From Arsenicibacter sp965247375 (GTDB lineage Bacteria; Bacteroidota; Bacteroidia; Cytophagales; Spirosomataceae), in NCBI GenBank assembly GCA_965247375.1, contig CBDFHU010000082.1:1-64000 (forward strand): 64,000 nt of DNA, in the 5' to 3' direction. Positions 18,472 through 26,342 of this stretch are shown one piece after another; the stretch's first letter is position 1, and every line of letters begins with the position of its first letter. The notes under the pieces were generated by a model, which ran no database searches, was not told the DNA's origin, and saw nothing but the letters and a program-made list of their open reading frames with translations. A program made the translations under genes and the position numbers.

Positions 18472-18621
18472 ATGATTCGTTCGCTGCTTCATAAAGTTTT
18501 ACTGATTTCAGCTCTGATAATCAGTCCGTTTGTTTCTTCTTATGCTCAGGAACATGAGCATGAGGGAGAAGCCCACACATCAGGAACACCACGAGGGAAA
18601 CGCTCACGGTGCCGAAACTAA
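18472..18621 (+). pseudogene. atpB: atpB N-terminal signal-peptide segment, out of frame with atpB
   Basis: From the ATG at 18472 this frame encodes a good signal peptide (ending SSYAQ) followed by the His/Glu-rich EHEHEGEAH stretch seen at the N-terminus of Bacteroidota ATP synthase subunit a. It then runs into a stop at 18621. The matching continuation (QEHHEGNAHGAETKKEGF) is in the next frame, so the two parts are separated by a shift between about 18575 and 18592, equivalent to one extra or two missing bases. Confidence 0.75.
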
Positions 18622-19579
18622 AAAGGAAGGTTTCAATGTGGGTGAAATGATTATGCACCACATCCGTGATGACCACGGGTGGGAGTTTGCGCATGGTCTG
18701 AAACTGCCTTTGCCGGTCATTCTGTACAGTAAAGACCGTGGCGTTGAAGTGTTCTCGTCATCAAAACTTGATCACGACGCTATCTACAACGACTACAAGC
18801 TGGTACATGGAAAAATCCACCGCGTGAATGCTGCCGGTGCAGAAGACCACGAAGCACACGTTTATGATTTTTCCATTACGAAAAACGTAGCGTCCCTGCT
18901 GTTGAGTGCCGTACTGCTGCTGGTGATTTTCTCATCCGTTTCAAAAGGCTATCAGCAGAACCGTGGTAAAGCTCCTAAAGGTTTGCAGTCATTTCTTGAG
19001 CCGATTATTCTTTTCATCCGTGATGAAGTAGTTAAGCCGAATATCGGTCCTAAGTATGAGCGTTACCTGCCTTACCTGCTGACGCTGTTCTTCTTTATTC
19101 TGGTCAACAACCTCCTGGGTCTGTTGCCGGGTGCTGCCAACCTGACGGGTAACATTGCTGTTACGATGACGCTGGCGGTAATTACCTTCCTGATCGTAAA
19201 CTTCAGCGGTAATAAGCATTACTGGATGCACCTTGTCAAACCAACGGGTGTCCCGCTGGCACTGTTGCCGGTCATGGTTCCGGTTGAGATTGTCGGTGTG
19301 TTTATGAAGCCGTTCTCACTGATGGTCCGGTTGTTTGCCAACATCACGGCTGGTCACATCATTATCCTGAGCCTGTTAGGCCTGATCTTCATCGCGAAGA
19401 ATCTGGGCGGTTCGGGAATCGCGTCGGGCATCAGTCCGCTGGTGGCGATCTTTACGATCTTTATGAATCTGATCGAGCTGGTGGTGGCCTTTTTGCAGGC
19501 GTTCATCTTTACGCTGCTGTCGTCGATGTATATCGGCAGTGCGATCGAAGAACATCACGAAGCTGACCACGGTCACTGA
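18542..19579 (+). CDS. atpB: ATP synthase F0 subunit a (body of the gene)
   Basis: Subunit a forms the proton half-channels against the c-ring in the inner membrane. This frame contains the whole conserved body: NVGEMIMHHI, five or more membrane helices, and the essential Arg in MVRLFANITAGHIIIL. The normal start is most likely the ATG at 18472 in another frame, which supplies the signal peptide; the frameshift lies near 18575-18592. If the sequence is right as given, translation could only begin at ATGs such as 18542, 18554 or 18560, giving a protein without the signal peptide. The His-rich C-terminus is complete. Confidence 0.88.
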   Translation: MLRNMSMREKPTHQEHHEGNAHGAETKKEGFNVGEMIMHHIRDDHGWEFAHGLKLPLPVILYSKDRGVEVFSSSKLDHDAIYNDYKLVHGKIHRVNAAGAEDHEAHVYDFSITKNVASLLLSAVLLLVIFSSVSKGYQQNRGKAPKGLQSFLEPIILFIRDEVVKPNIGPKYERYLPYLLTLFFFILVNNLLGLLPGAANLTGNIAVTMTLAVITFLIVNFSGNKHYWMHLVKPTGVPLALLPVMVPVEIVGVFMKPFSLMVRLFANITAGHIIILSLLGLIFIAKNLGGSGIASGISPLVAIFTIFMNLIELVVAFLQAFIFTLLSSMYIGSAIEEHHEADHGH

Positions 19580-19660
19580 GCCGTCTGACCGGAAGGTCAT
19601 CAGTACGTTGTTTTCAATACGAGTTTTTTTGTTCAACTATATATAAATTCAATTACGAGC

Positions 19661-19918
19661 ATGTTAGCTATGTTGCTCTCTATCCTGTTGGAAGCTACAG
19701 GTAGTATTTCGGTTACAGGTGCTGCTATCGGCGCTGGTTTAGCTGCTATTGGTGCAGGTCTTGGTATTGGTAAAATCGGTGGCAGCGCGATGGAAGGTAT
19801 CGCCCGTCAGCCGGAAGCCGCTGGCCGTATCCAGACAGCGATGCTGATCATCGCGGCCCTGATTGAGGCCGTGGCCCTGTTTGCTGCCGTTATCTGTCTG
19901 CTGGTTGCTCTGGCTTAA
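19661..19918 (+). CDS. atpE: ATP synthase F0 subunit c
   Basis: An 85-residue hairpin of two membrane helices that forms the rotating c-ring. The polar loop has ARQPEA (residues 48-53) and the second helix carries the ion-binding carboxylate Glu69 in IIAALIEAVALF. The Gly-rich first helix GAAIGAGLAAIGAGLGIG is standard. The ion-site residues I can see resemble proton-type rather than sodium-type rings. A 212-base gap with a hairpin and repeats separates it from atpF. Confidence 0.97.
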   Translation: MLAMLLSILLEATGSISVTGAAIGAGLAAIGAGLGIGKIGGSAMEGIARQPEAAGRIQTAMLIIAALIEAVALFAAVICLLVALA

Positions 19919-19987
19919 TCCAGACAAACCGGTACTGACGTGCTGATTACATTAGGTGTCGGCGCAAGCGTCAAAAAAATCCGAAAT

Positions 19988-20021
19988 TGCCTGTTCATAT
20001 GGATTAGCCAGTGAACAGGCA
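19988..20021 (+). repeat. inverted repeat in the atpE-atpF gap
   Basis: A perfect 10-bp inverted repeat (TGCCTGTTCA / TGAACAGGCA, 14-base loop) lies 69 bases after atpE. No long T run follows, so a stability or partial-termination role that keeps subunit c in excess is possible. Confidence 0.5.
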
Positions 20022-20068
20022 TTTCAAGATTTACGCCTCACGGTTTACGGGCAGGTCTTAGGTTACCT

Positions 20069-20126
20069 CGTAAATGCTGAAAATCGTAAATCTGTGTCAT
20101 TCATACGTAAATCGTAATTCGTAAAA
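20069..20126 (+). repeat. cluster of CGTAAAT-type short repeats before atpF
   Basis: Five CGTAA-type units start at 20069, 20085, 20106, 20113 and 20120 (three are exact CGTAAAT), ending 4 bases before the atpF start. Related TTTACG units lie just upstream, near 20032 and 20044. Confidence 0.5.
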
Positions 20127-20130
20127 TACA

Positions 20131-20625
20131 ATGGATTTACTTACCCCGGATATTGGGTTACTTTTCTGGCAGGTAGTTGTATTCCTCGCCATCTTCTTTA
20201 TCCTGTCCCGTTTTGCCTGGAAACCAATCACCAGCGGTTTGAAAGAGCGGGAAGAAAGCATCCAGAGTGCTATTGACCTTGCGGAAAAAACACGGAAGGA
20301 AATGGCGCAGCTGCAGTCAGACAACCAGAAATTACTGGCTGAGGCCCGTGCCGAACGTGAAGCAATGCTGCGTGGCGCGAAAGAAACAGCTGATAAAATG
20401 ATTGCCGAAGCCCGTGATAAGGCGGCTGCCGAAGGCCAGCGTGTGCTGGAGCAGGCCCGCGAAGCTATGGCAAATGAGCGTCAGGCATTGGTTGCTCAGG
20501 TGAAAAAAGAAGTAGTTACGCTTTCACTTGATATCGCTGAGAAAGTTCTTCGTAAAGAACTTGCCGACAAAACGGCTCAGGAGAAACTTGTTCAGGATTT
20601 AGTAGCAAACGCAAGACTTAACTAA
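20131..20625 (+). CDS. atpF: ATP synthase F0 subunit b
   Basis: A 164-residue subunit b, the peripheral stalk that holds F1 against F0. One N-terminal membrane helix (about residues 8-26, LLFWQVVVFLAIFFILSRFAW) is followed by the conserved KPI and a long charged coiled coil. It sits in the normal order between atpE and atpH. Confidence 0.96.
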   Translation: MDLLTPDIGLLFWQVVVFLAIFFILSRFAWKPITSGLKEREESIQSAIDLAEKTRKEMAQLQSDNQKLLAEARAEREAMLRGAKETADKMIAEARDKAAAEGQRVLEQAREAMANERQALVAQVKKEVVTLSLDIAEKVLRKELADKTAQEKLVQDLVANARLN

Positions 20626-20689
20626 GCAAAGGGCCGGTAAGGAATAAGGAATCTGTCTTATCCATGGCCGGCACGTTGCTCCCGAAGAT

Positions 20690-21229
20690 ATGGCTGTATC
20701 TACAGTAGCATTCCGGTATGCCAAATCGTTGTTCGATCTGGCACAGGAAAAAAGCCTGACAGAGGACATTCAGAACGATATGTTGTTCTTCAAGCGTACG
20801 TTGGCAGAAAACCGTCAGCTGGCGCTGGTACTGAAGAACCCGATTGTGCGCAGCGAAAAGAAAAATCAGGTGGTGAAAGCGGTCTTCGGAAGCCGGATTA
20901 ATCCCCTGTCAATGGCCTTTTTTGGCATCGTTGCCCGCAAAAACCGTGAATCAATCCTTGATGCCATTGCTGACGAATACATTAAACTGTATGATGAGTC
21001 AAAAGGCATTAAACGAGCTACAGTAACGACCACTGTACCACTTACTGACGAACTACGTGCCGCTTTCAAAGCGCTGGTAACTAAGTCAACGGGTGCGAAA
21101 GGGGTAGAACTGGAAGAAAAAACCAATCCGAACCTGATCGGCGGATATGTACTCCGGATCGGTGATGAACAACTGGATGCGTCACTGCGCAGTCAGCTGA
21201 ACGAGCTGAAACTTGAGTTCCTCAGCTAG
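20690..21229 (+). CDS. atpH: ATP synthase F1 subunit delta
   Basis: A 179-residue subunit delta that links the b stalk to the top of F1. The N-terminal helical domain begins VAFRYAKSLFDLAQEK, and the C-terminal part has the family signature NPNLIGGYVLRIGDEQLDASLRSQL. Unlike many genomes, atpA and atpG do not follow: a terminator-like palindrome and an unrelated gene come next, so the rest of F1 must be encoded elsewhere. Confidence 0.96.
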   Translation: MAVSTVAFRYAKSLFDLAQEKSLTEDIQNDMLFFKRTLAENRQLALVLKNPIVRSEKKNQVVKAVFGSRINPLSMAFFGIVARKNRESILDAIADEYIKLYDESKGIKRATVTTTVPLTDELRAAFKALVTKSTGAKGVELEEKTNPNLIGGYVLRIGDEQLDASLRSQLNELKLEFLS

Positions 21230-21269
21230 TCGCTGGCACGAAACAATACAAACGATTTATTGTTAAGTC

Positions 21270-21300
21270 AAACGCCCGGCAATTGCCGGGCGTTTGCTGT
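21270..21300 (+). terminator. terminator-like palindrome closing the atp operon
   Basis: A 26-base perfect palindrome (AAACGCCCGGCAA and its complement) ends in CGTTT followed by GCTGTTT. It lies 40 bases after the atpH stop. Confidence 0.75.
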
Positions 21301-21353
21301 TTATCAGGGGGTAAACTGCTTAGAACTTCACCGCTTCGATGTAATTTTACAGC

Positions 21354-23822
21354 ATGAGGCTTTCACTTCGTAAACCGGCACAGCAGCTTTTCCGTACCAC
21401 AGGACGGACATATGCCGGAGCCGGTGCTTTTACTATATTTCAGGAAGCTGCCCGTAAACTGGTGTCGAGGGTCAGTGAAGACGAGAATGAAGCGTTTCAG
21501 CGCCGGATCATTAGCAGCTTCATTGACGACATACAACCTGATGTACACTGGCGAAGTGAAACGGATGAAAACGACGTATGGCTACTGACCGAAGCAGATA
21601 AGCCGGACAAACCACCGGCACTTATCGTTGCGAAACGGGCTTATGGTGCGGAAATGATGACGCCGCTGAAGTCTAATGTCAAGGCATTGCACGCCCTCAT
21701 TCTATCGTGTTTTGCACAGCTGGAGCAATCCGGTCACCTGCCGGAAACACTGATCGTGACCGACGGCTTTTCGTGGTTTTGGTTTGATGCCGGCGATATC
21801 CGGACATACTTCATTGACCATCCCCGACTGCGGCGTATTTTTCAGCTCAGGCAACAGGGGAGAAGTGAAACGGCGGTTTATGCTGAAGTCGCCAGAACCA
21901 TACGCGAAATCCAGGCCGATATTCCGGTTACCTATCTGAATCTGCGCGAGCTGGTGTCGCAGCCGGAGCAACAAAGCATCGACTGGATTAATGCGTTTTT
22001 ACTGTTCAGTAACCTGTCTGCCCCGCACGGACCAGCCGATGAAGTTGATCCGGAATTACGGGAGCTGCTGAGGCAAATCCGGCAGGATATGCCGGACGAC
22101 TTTCCGATGTGGTTTTGCCGGTTATTCTTTTTGCGGGCATTGGAATGTAAAATAGCGGCTATTGGCGGGCAGTCACCCACAACCATTGGGGAAGTACAGA
22201 CAAATGATGATCTCGCAGCGATCCTGACTGTCTGGAAGAGCACGCATCCGGCCTTACTGACCGTAGAGCCCGGAGAATGGCCGGCCATTGGTATCAATGC
22301 ACTGGCTGATGACCGTGTGGCAGAACCGGAGATGCCGCTTGTCAGGCTGGCTCGTATGTTGGCAAACTGCGAGATTATCCTGGCAGGACCTCCACCCGTG
22401 ATTCCGGAGGGACGGTTTGTTTGTACAGCAGCGGGTGTTGATGAACTGTTACAGGATTTGCCGGGTGAGACCGGTGCGCCACTGACTGTCATTCGCGAAA
22501 TAACCCGTAAGGCTGTTCAGGAGGCGGTCACGGAGAAATTGTCCGGACTAGTTGGGCATGAGGATACCGCGTTGGCGCAGCTGGAAGACAAGCTGGTATC
22601 AATACCGGTTGAGGAGGCGTTGCCGGTCTTCCGGAGTACTGCCGTATGCGATGTACACGCCGGCTCAGGCCGGATGCTGCAAATAACGCTGCAGGAATTA
22701 GTCCGGATGCAGCACCGGTTAGGATTGCTGACAGATGGACAAGGTCAGTCAATGCATCACTACACGCTGGCTGTTGTAAACGGTCAGGTGCAACTGGCAA
22801 CGCTCGATGGCGAGCCGGTATACTATCAGATTACAGGACCGATTAGCCGGAACACCGAACCGCAACGCATCCGGAAGGCGTTGTTTGACGCCAAAAAGGC
22901 TTTGTTGACATCGGTTTTATTCGGTGTTGTACCGGACAGGACGCAACGAATGGTCGTTCTTACCCGGCTATCGCTGGAGCTGTTAACGGATCTGTATGCG
23001 GTGGCAGATAAAAAGAAGGGTGTTACCTGGCCGGTTTTTCCGGGCTTGACCTGGCAGCTGCAAACCGGTAACGGGTTAGTATATCAACTGGACATACACC
23101 TGCCGCTGCGTTATAGTGACGATGAACTGCCGGAACGGATCAGCCACCTGCAGCAGCAGGTACATACCGATAAGGAAACACCGGCCGCCCGGCGACAGGT
23201 TCAGCAGCAACTCGACGCATTCCGGCAGCAGTTACAGGCACAGACCGCCCTGGCTGACCGCCCGTTACTCGACCGGCTGACCCGTTTGCAGGCAATTTAT
23301 ACACAGCGTTATGCCGGTAATCTGCTGTTTCCGGAGCAGCTCACCGCCTCGCAGCAAGCCGATCAGGAAAAATTATCGCTGGAAATTACCCGGCTGACAC
23401 AACGCGTTGAACAACGCCGGTCTGACGATCCGGAGGGGTTTGAGTGGCGTATCGGGTGGCCAACCCGATTAGACCGACAAGGTAACTTTACCGGCTTTGA
23501 TGTCATTATCAGCCAGCTGCCCGTTTCTGCCCCTGATGTACCTGAAAACCGGCTGAGCGGCTTTAAAACGCAGTACAAAGCCGTCTATGCCGGAAAGGCA
23601 CCAGCTTTTGTCTATTATGTATGGTTAAGCTGGCTATTACTAACGGAAGAGCACAACGCATGGCTATTGGTACCAAACGGATGGGAGAGAAAGAGCGGTA
23701 CCCGAAAGCTTCAGACATGGCTGGCCGGGCAGGCAGTGGTCGGGCCGGAAAACACGCCCGAAGCGGAAGTTGACGTAATCCGGATTAAGAAGCAGACGGT
23801 CGTAGTGTCACGGGAAGATTGA
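21354..23822 (+). CDS. degenerate type IIG (Eco57I-like) restriction-modification homologue, probably catalytically inactive
   Basis: An intact 822-residue frame that follows, block by block, the large Bacteroidota type IIG enzymes that fuse a nuclease to an adenine methyltransferase. Residues 32-200 match the nuclease domain, but where E-x-K is expected it reads VAK (92-94), after a retained Asp74. Residues 253-266 (WFCRLFFLRALECK) match the helical WINRILFLKLLE block. The methyltransferase part has DVHAGSG (433-439) for DPAxGSG, FGVVPD (523-528) for FGVDIN, TGNGL (571-575) for CGNSL, FEWRIGWP (696-703), and GFDVIISQLPV (714-724) where GFDVIIGNPPY is expected: NPPY has become QLPV. It ends soon after VPNGW, with no room for a target-recognition domain. 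Base composition is like its neighbours. I infer an inactive but retained protein; a new DNA-binding or defence role is speculation. Confidence 0.78.
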   Translation: MRLSLRKPAQQLFRTTGRTYAGAGAFTIFQEAARKLVSRVSEDENEAFQRRIISSFIDDIQPDVHWRSETDENDVWLLTEADKPDKPPALIVAKRAYGAEMMTPLKSNVKALHALILSCFAQLEQSGHLPETLIVTDGFSWFWFDAGDIRTYFIDHPRLRRIFQLRQQGRSETAVYAEVARTIREIQADIPVTYLNLRELVSQPEQQSIDWINAFLLFSNLSAPHGPADEVDPELRELLRQIRQDMPDDFPMWFCRLFFLRALECKIAAIGGQSPTTIGEVQTNDDLAAILTVWKSTHPALLTVEPGEWPAIGINALADDRVAEPEMPLVRLARMLANCEIILAGPPPVIPEGRFVCTAAGVDELLQDLPGETGAPLTVIREITRKAVQEAVTEKLSGLVGHEDTALAQLEDKLVSIPVEEALPVFRSTAVCDVHAGSGRMLQITLQELVRMQHRLGLLTDGQGQSMHHYTLAVVNGQVQLATLDGEPVYYQITGPISRNTEPQRIRKALFDAKKALLTSVLFGVVPDRTQRMVVLTRLSLELLTDLYAVADKKKGVTWPVFPGLTWQLQTGNGLVYQLDIHLPLRYSDDELPERISHLQQQVHTDKETPAARRQVQQQLDAFRQQLQAQTALADRPLLDRLTRLQAIYTQRYAGNLLFPEQLTASQQADQEKLSLEITRLTQRVEQRRSDDPEGFEWRIGWPTRLDRQGNFTGFDVIISQLPVSAPDVPENRLSGFKTQYKAVYAGKAPAFVYYVWLSWLLLTEEHNAWLLVPNGWERKSGTRKLQTWLAGQAVVGPENTPEAEVDVIRIKKQTVVVSRED

Positions 23823-23840
23823 TGTTACGATTACAAAGAC

Positions 23841-23883
23841 GCGGGGTTCCGCCGACAGCATGATGCTGCCGGCGGAACCCCGC
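23841..23883. terminator. strong hairpin between convergent genes
   Basis: A 21-bp stem with one mismatch (GCGGGGTTCCGCCGACAGCA side, 1-base centre) sits between the convergent methyltransferase-like gene and the sugar kinase. It lacks a T run but should act as a bidirectional barrier. Confidence 0.65.
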
Positions 23884-23896
23884 TGTGTATCCGGGA

Positions 23897-24817
23897 TTAT
23901 GGTAGCTGTAGGCCGGTTGGCAGAGGTCCCTTCCGGGTCAGCTTTTGTTCGGCAACCCAGGCTGCTGCGTGCGCGCACTGTTCCGGCGAACGTCCGTCGA
24001 TCCATGCTGTTAGAAAACCTGCCCAATAGGCGTCGCCCGCTCCGGTGGCGTCAATAACCTCAATCGGCTTTGCCGGAATCCTCACTTTTTCCTTGCCGTA
24101 GTCGTACGAAACCCAGCTGCCGTCGCCGCCTAAGGTAAGACAAACCAGTGCCGCGCCCATCTCGTGAAAATCGCCGATGATGCGTTCGGGCGGCTGCGGA
24201 CTGCCGTAGAGCCGTGCTGCATCGTCTTCGCTGAGCTTGACGAGCGCATTGGCGGAGCAGTAGCTTTTCAGAATCCGTTTGGCACCTTCACGGTCGGGCC
24301 AGATCGTCGGCGCATAATTCGCATCAATACTGACCTGACAACCGGCCTTGCAGGCACGTTGCGCGGCCTCGACAATAGCGTCCTGAGCAGGTTGGCGGCT
24401 GAGGGCAAAGCAGGTCGTGTGAAAGATGGACGCCTGCGCCAGCAGCGAATCCGGAATGTGTTCCGGCCGGATCATCCGGTCTGCTTCCCGGTAAGCAATA
24501 AAATCAGGTGTTCCTTTAGTACGTGATACAATAACAATGCTGCTGGGTGCTTCGGTATCCTGCGCAATAAACTGCGTATCAACACCGGCTTCACCAACCC
24601 GTTGGGTCAGGTAGGCACCCAGATTATCGTTACCAACGCAGGCGACAAGGGCTGTTTTGTTGCCAAGGCGCGCCATGTTGGCCGCCATATTGGCCGGACT
24701 GCCGCCCTGATAGCGATGATAGTCCCGCGTGTCAAAAAGGCTGCCGGCGACTTCGTGGCCAATCAGATCGACCAGCAGTTCACCCACAGCGATAAGCTGA
24801 TAAGTTCTGTGTTCCAT
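23897..24817 (-). CDS. PfkB family sugar kinase (fructokinase-like)
   Basis: A 306-residue ribokinase/PfkB-fold kinase. The N-terminal signature GGSPANMAANMARLG and the C-terminal ATP/anion-hole signature DATGAGDAYWAGFL, with its catalytic Asp, are both intact. Such kinases phosphorylate fructose or related sugars in the cytosol. It starts 5 bases after the stop of the sugar transporter gene upstream on the same strand, so uptake and phosphorylation are probably coupled; fructose is the best guess from the overall resemblance to fructokinases, but the substrate is not proven by the sequence. Confidence 0.88.
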   Translation of the reverse strand: MEHRTYQLIAVGELLVDLIGHEVAGSLFDTRDYHRYQGGSPANMAANMARLGNKTALVACVGNDNLGAYLTQRVGEAGVDTQFIAQDTEAPSSIVIVSRTKGTPDFIAYREADRMIRPEHIPDSLLAQASIFHTTCFALSRQPAQDAIVEAAQRACKAGCQVSIDANYAPTIWPDREGAKRILKSYCSANALVKLSEDDAARLYGSPQPPERIIGDFHEMGAALVCLTLGGDGSWVSYDYGKEKVRIPAKPIEVIDATGAGDAYWAGFLTAWIDGRSPEQCAHAAAWVAEQKLTRKGPLPTGLQLP

Positions 24818-24822
24818 TACTG

Positions 24823-26172
24823 TCAGTGGCCGCCTGCTCCGATAGGGAATGCTGCTTTTTCGCTCTTACTATCTTCTTTAACCAGGAAACAGGCCCCCGC
24901 CGCTAAAAACAGGCAGACACCGCAAAGAATAAGCGCATTTAACGGGTCGCTGCCCAATAGATTGTTGTAGAGAAATCCGACGGTTACCATGTTTACAATT
25001 TGAGGCACAACGATAAAACCGTTGAAAAGCCCCATATACACGCCCATGCGGTCGGCCGGAACAGATGTCGACAGCATAACATAAGGCATTGACAGAATAG
25101 AACCCCAGGCTAAGCCGACCAGCGTCATACCGATACGGAACCCATTCTCGCCGCTGTTAAAGAGCATGGATAAAAAGCCAAGGCCTCCCAGTGTTAAAAA
25201 AAGTGCATGAGTGCCCCGGCGACCGATCCGGTTTGCAATGGCAGGCAGGAAAAAGGAAATACCAAAACAACCAACGTTAAAAAGAGCGAAGCAGTCGTTT
25301 CCCACTTCAATTCCTTTCTCGAATCCCGGTGATTGCGGAGTCGGTGCATTAAAGGCGTGCCTGGCAATGGCCAGTGAAAGATATTGCCACATGAGCGGTA
25401 GCCCATACCAGGTAAAAAATTTGACCCACCACAGTTGTTTCATGGTAGCAGGCATTTCCCGGAAGGCATGAAAAACTTCGGTAAAGGCTTTGCTGATACC
25501 CGCTCCCTCCCGTTTTTCCCGTTCAAAAGCGGCCATATCTTCCGGAGGTGCTTCCTCTGTTGTATAAACGGTCCATAAAACCGCCAGTATTACAGCGACA
25601 GCACCGATGTAAAAAGACCACCGGGTAATATCAGGAATCGGATTACTACTCGTAGCCGCCATGGTGAGGCCAAAGAGCGGCAGGATACGGTGCATCTGAT
25701 TGGCAAGTGTTTGTCCGAAACCCACAAAAAAGCTTTGCATGGCAAAACCAACCGTACGCTGCTCTACGTTGAGCTTGTCGCCGATAAAGGCGCGGAAGGG
25801 TTCCATTGCCACATTTAAGCCGGAGTCTAAGATCCACATGAGACTGGCAGCCATCCAGAGTCCGGTCGAATTGGGCATCAGGAACAGGGCGAAGCTGGTG
25901 ATAATGGCGCCAATAAGAAAGAACGGCTTCCGGCGGCCCCAGCGCGGCGACCACGTGCGGTCACTGAGGGCGCCGATGACCGGTTGCACCAGTAAACCTG
26001 TCATCGGCCCGGCCAGCCAAAGGGCGGGAATAGCGGCTTCATCGGCATTCAGGTAGCGGAAAATAGGACTCATGTTGGCCTGTTGTAAGCCAAAACCATA
26101 CTGAATCCCGAGAAATCCGAAACTCATGTTCCAGATTTGCCAGAATGTTAAACGGGGTTTGTTTTTCATCAT
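24823..26172 (-). CDS. MFS sugar transporter (GPH/SLC45-like)
   Basis: A 449-residue major facilitator with about 12 membrane helices. The RWGRRKPFFLIG motif after the second helix and the overall layout (NMSFGFLGIQYGFGLQQANMS at the start) resemble the sucrose/maltose-type SLC45 and GPH sugar transporters found in Bacteroidota. Two adjacent ATG codons (26172 and 26169) are possible starts. Together with the fructokinase-like gene 5 bases downstream it forms a sugar uptake operon. The substrate cannot be read from the sequence. Confidence 0.88.
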   Translation of the reverse strand: MMKNKPRLTFWQIWNMSFGFLGIQYGFGLQQANMSPIFRYLNADEAAIPALWLAGPMTGLLVQPVIGALSDRTWSPRWGRRKPFFLIGAIITSFALFLMPNSTGLWMAASLMWILDSGLNVAMEPFRAFIGDKLNVEQRTVGFAMQSFFVGFGQTLANQMHRILPLFGLTMAATSSNPIPDITRWSFYIGAVAVILAVLWTVYTTEEAPPEDMAAFEREKREGAGISKAFTEVFHAFREMPATMKQLWWVKFFTWYGLPLMWQYLSLAIARHAFNAPTPQSPGFEKGIEVGNDCFALFNVGCFGISFFLPAIANRIGRRGTHALFLTLGGLGFLSMLFNSGENGFRIGMTLVGLAWGSILSMPYVMLSTSVPADRMGVYMGLFNGFIVVPQIVNMVTVGFLYNNLLGSDPLNALILCGVCLFLAAGACFLVKEDSKSEKAAFPIGAGGH

Positions 26173-26303
26173 TTACGGTGCAAAGCAGTTCAAACAGCTA
26201 AGCTGACAACTTTACGGATTGTTAGGTAGGAGAATACAGAACAAGTATACGAACCCGATTGCAGGATTTAAAGAAAAAGTACGCTAAAATTTAAAGAAAA
26301 GGT

Positions 26304-26311
26304 TATTTTTG
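26304..26311 (+). promoter_or_regulatory. candidate -7 promoter element for the outer-membrane protein gene
   Basis: TATTTTTG matches TAnnTTTG and lies 31 bases before the start codon at 26343, a sensible leader length. No TTG is seen at the usual -33 position. Confidence 0.4.
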
Positions 26312-26342
26312 ATAAATACTGTAACCAATCGTAACTTGTAGA

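Noticed and set aside
20031..20130. CRISPR-like array from the CGTAAAT units
   Set aside because: The units are only 7-8 bases with irregular spacing of 7-21 bases and no cas genes nearby.
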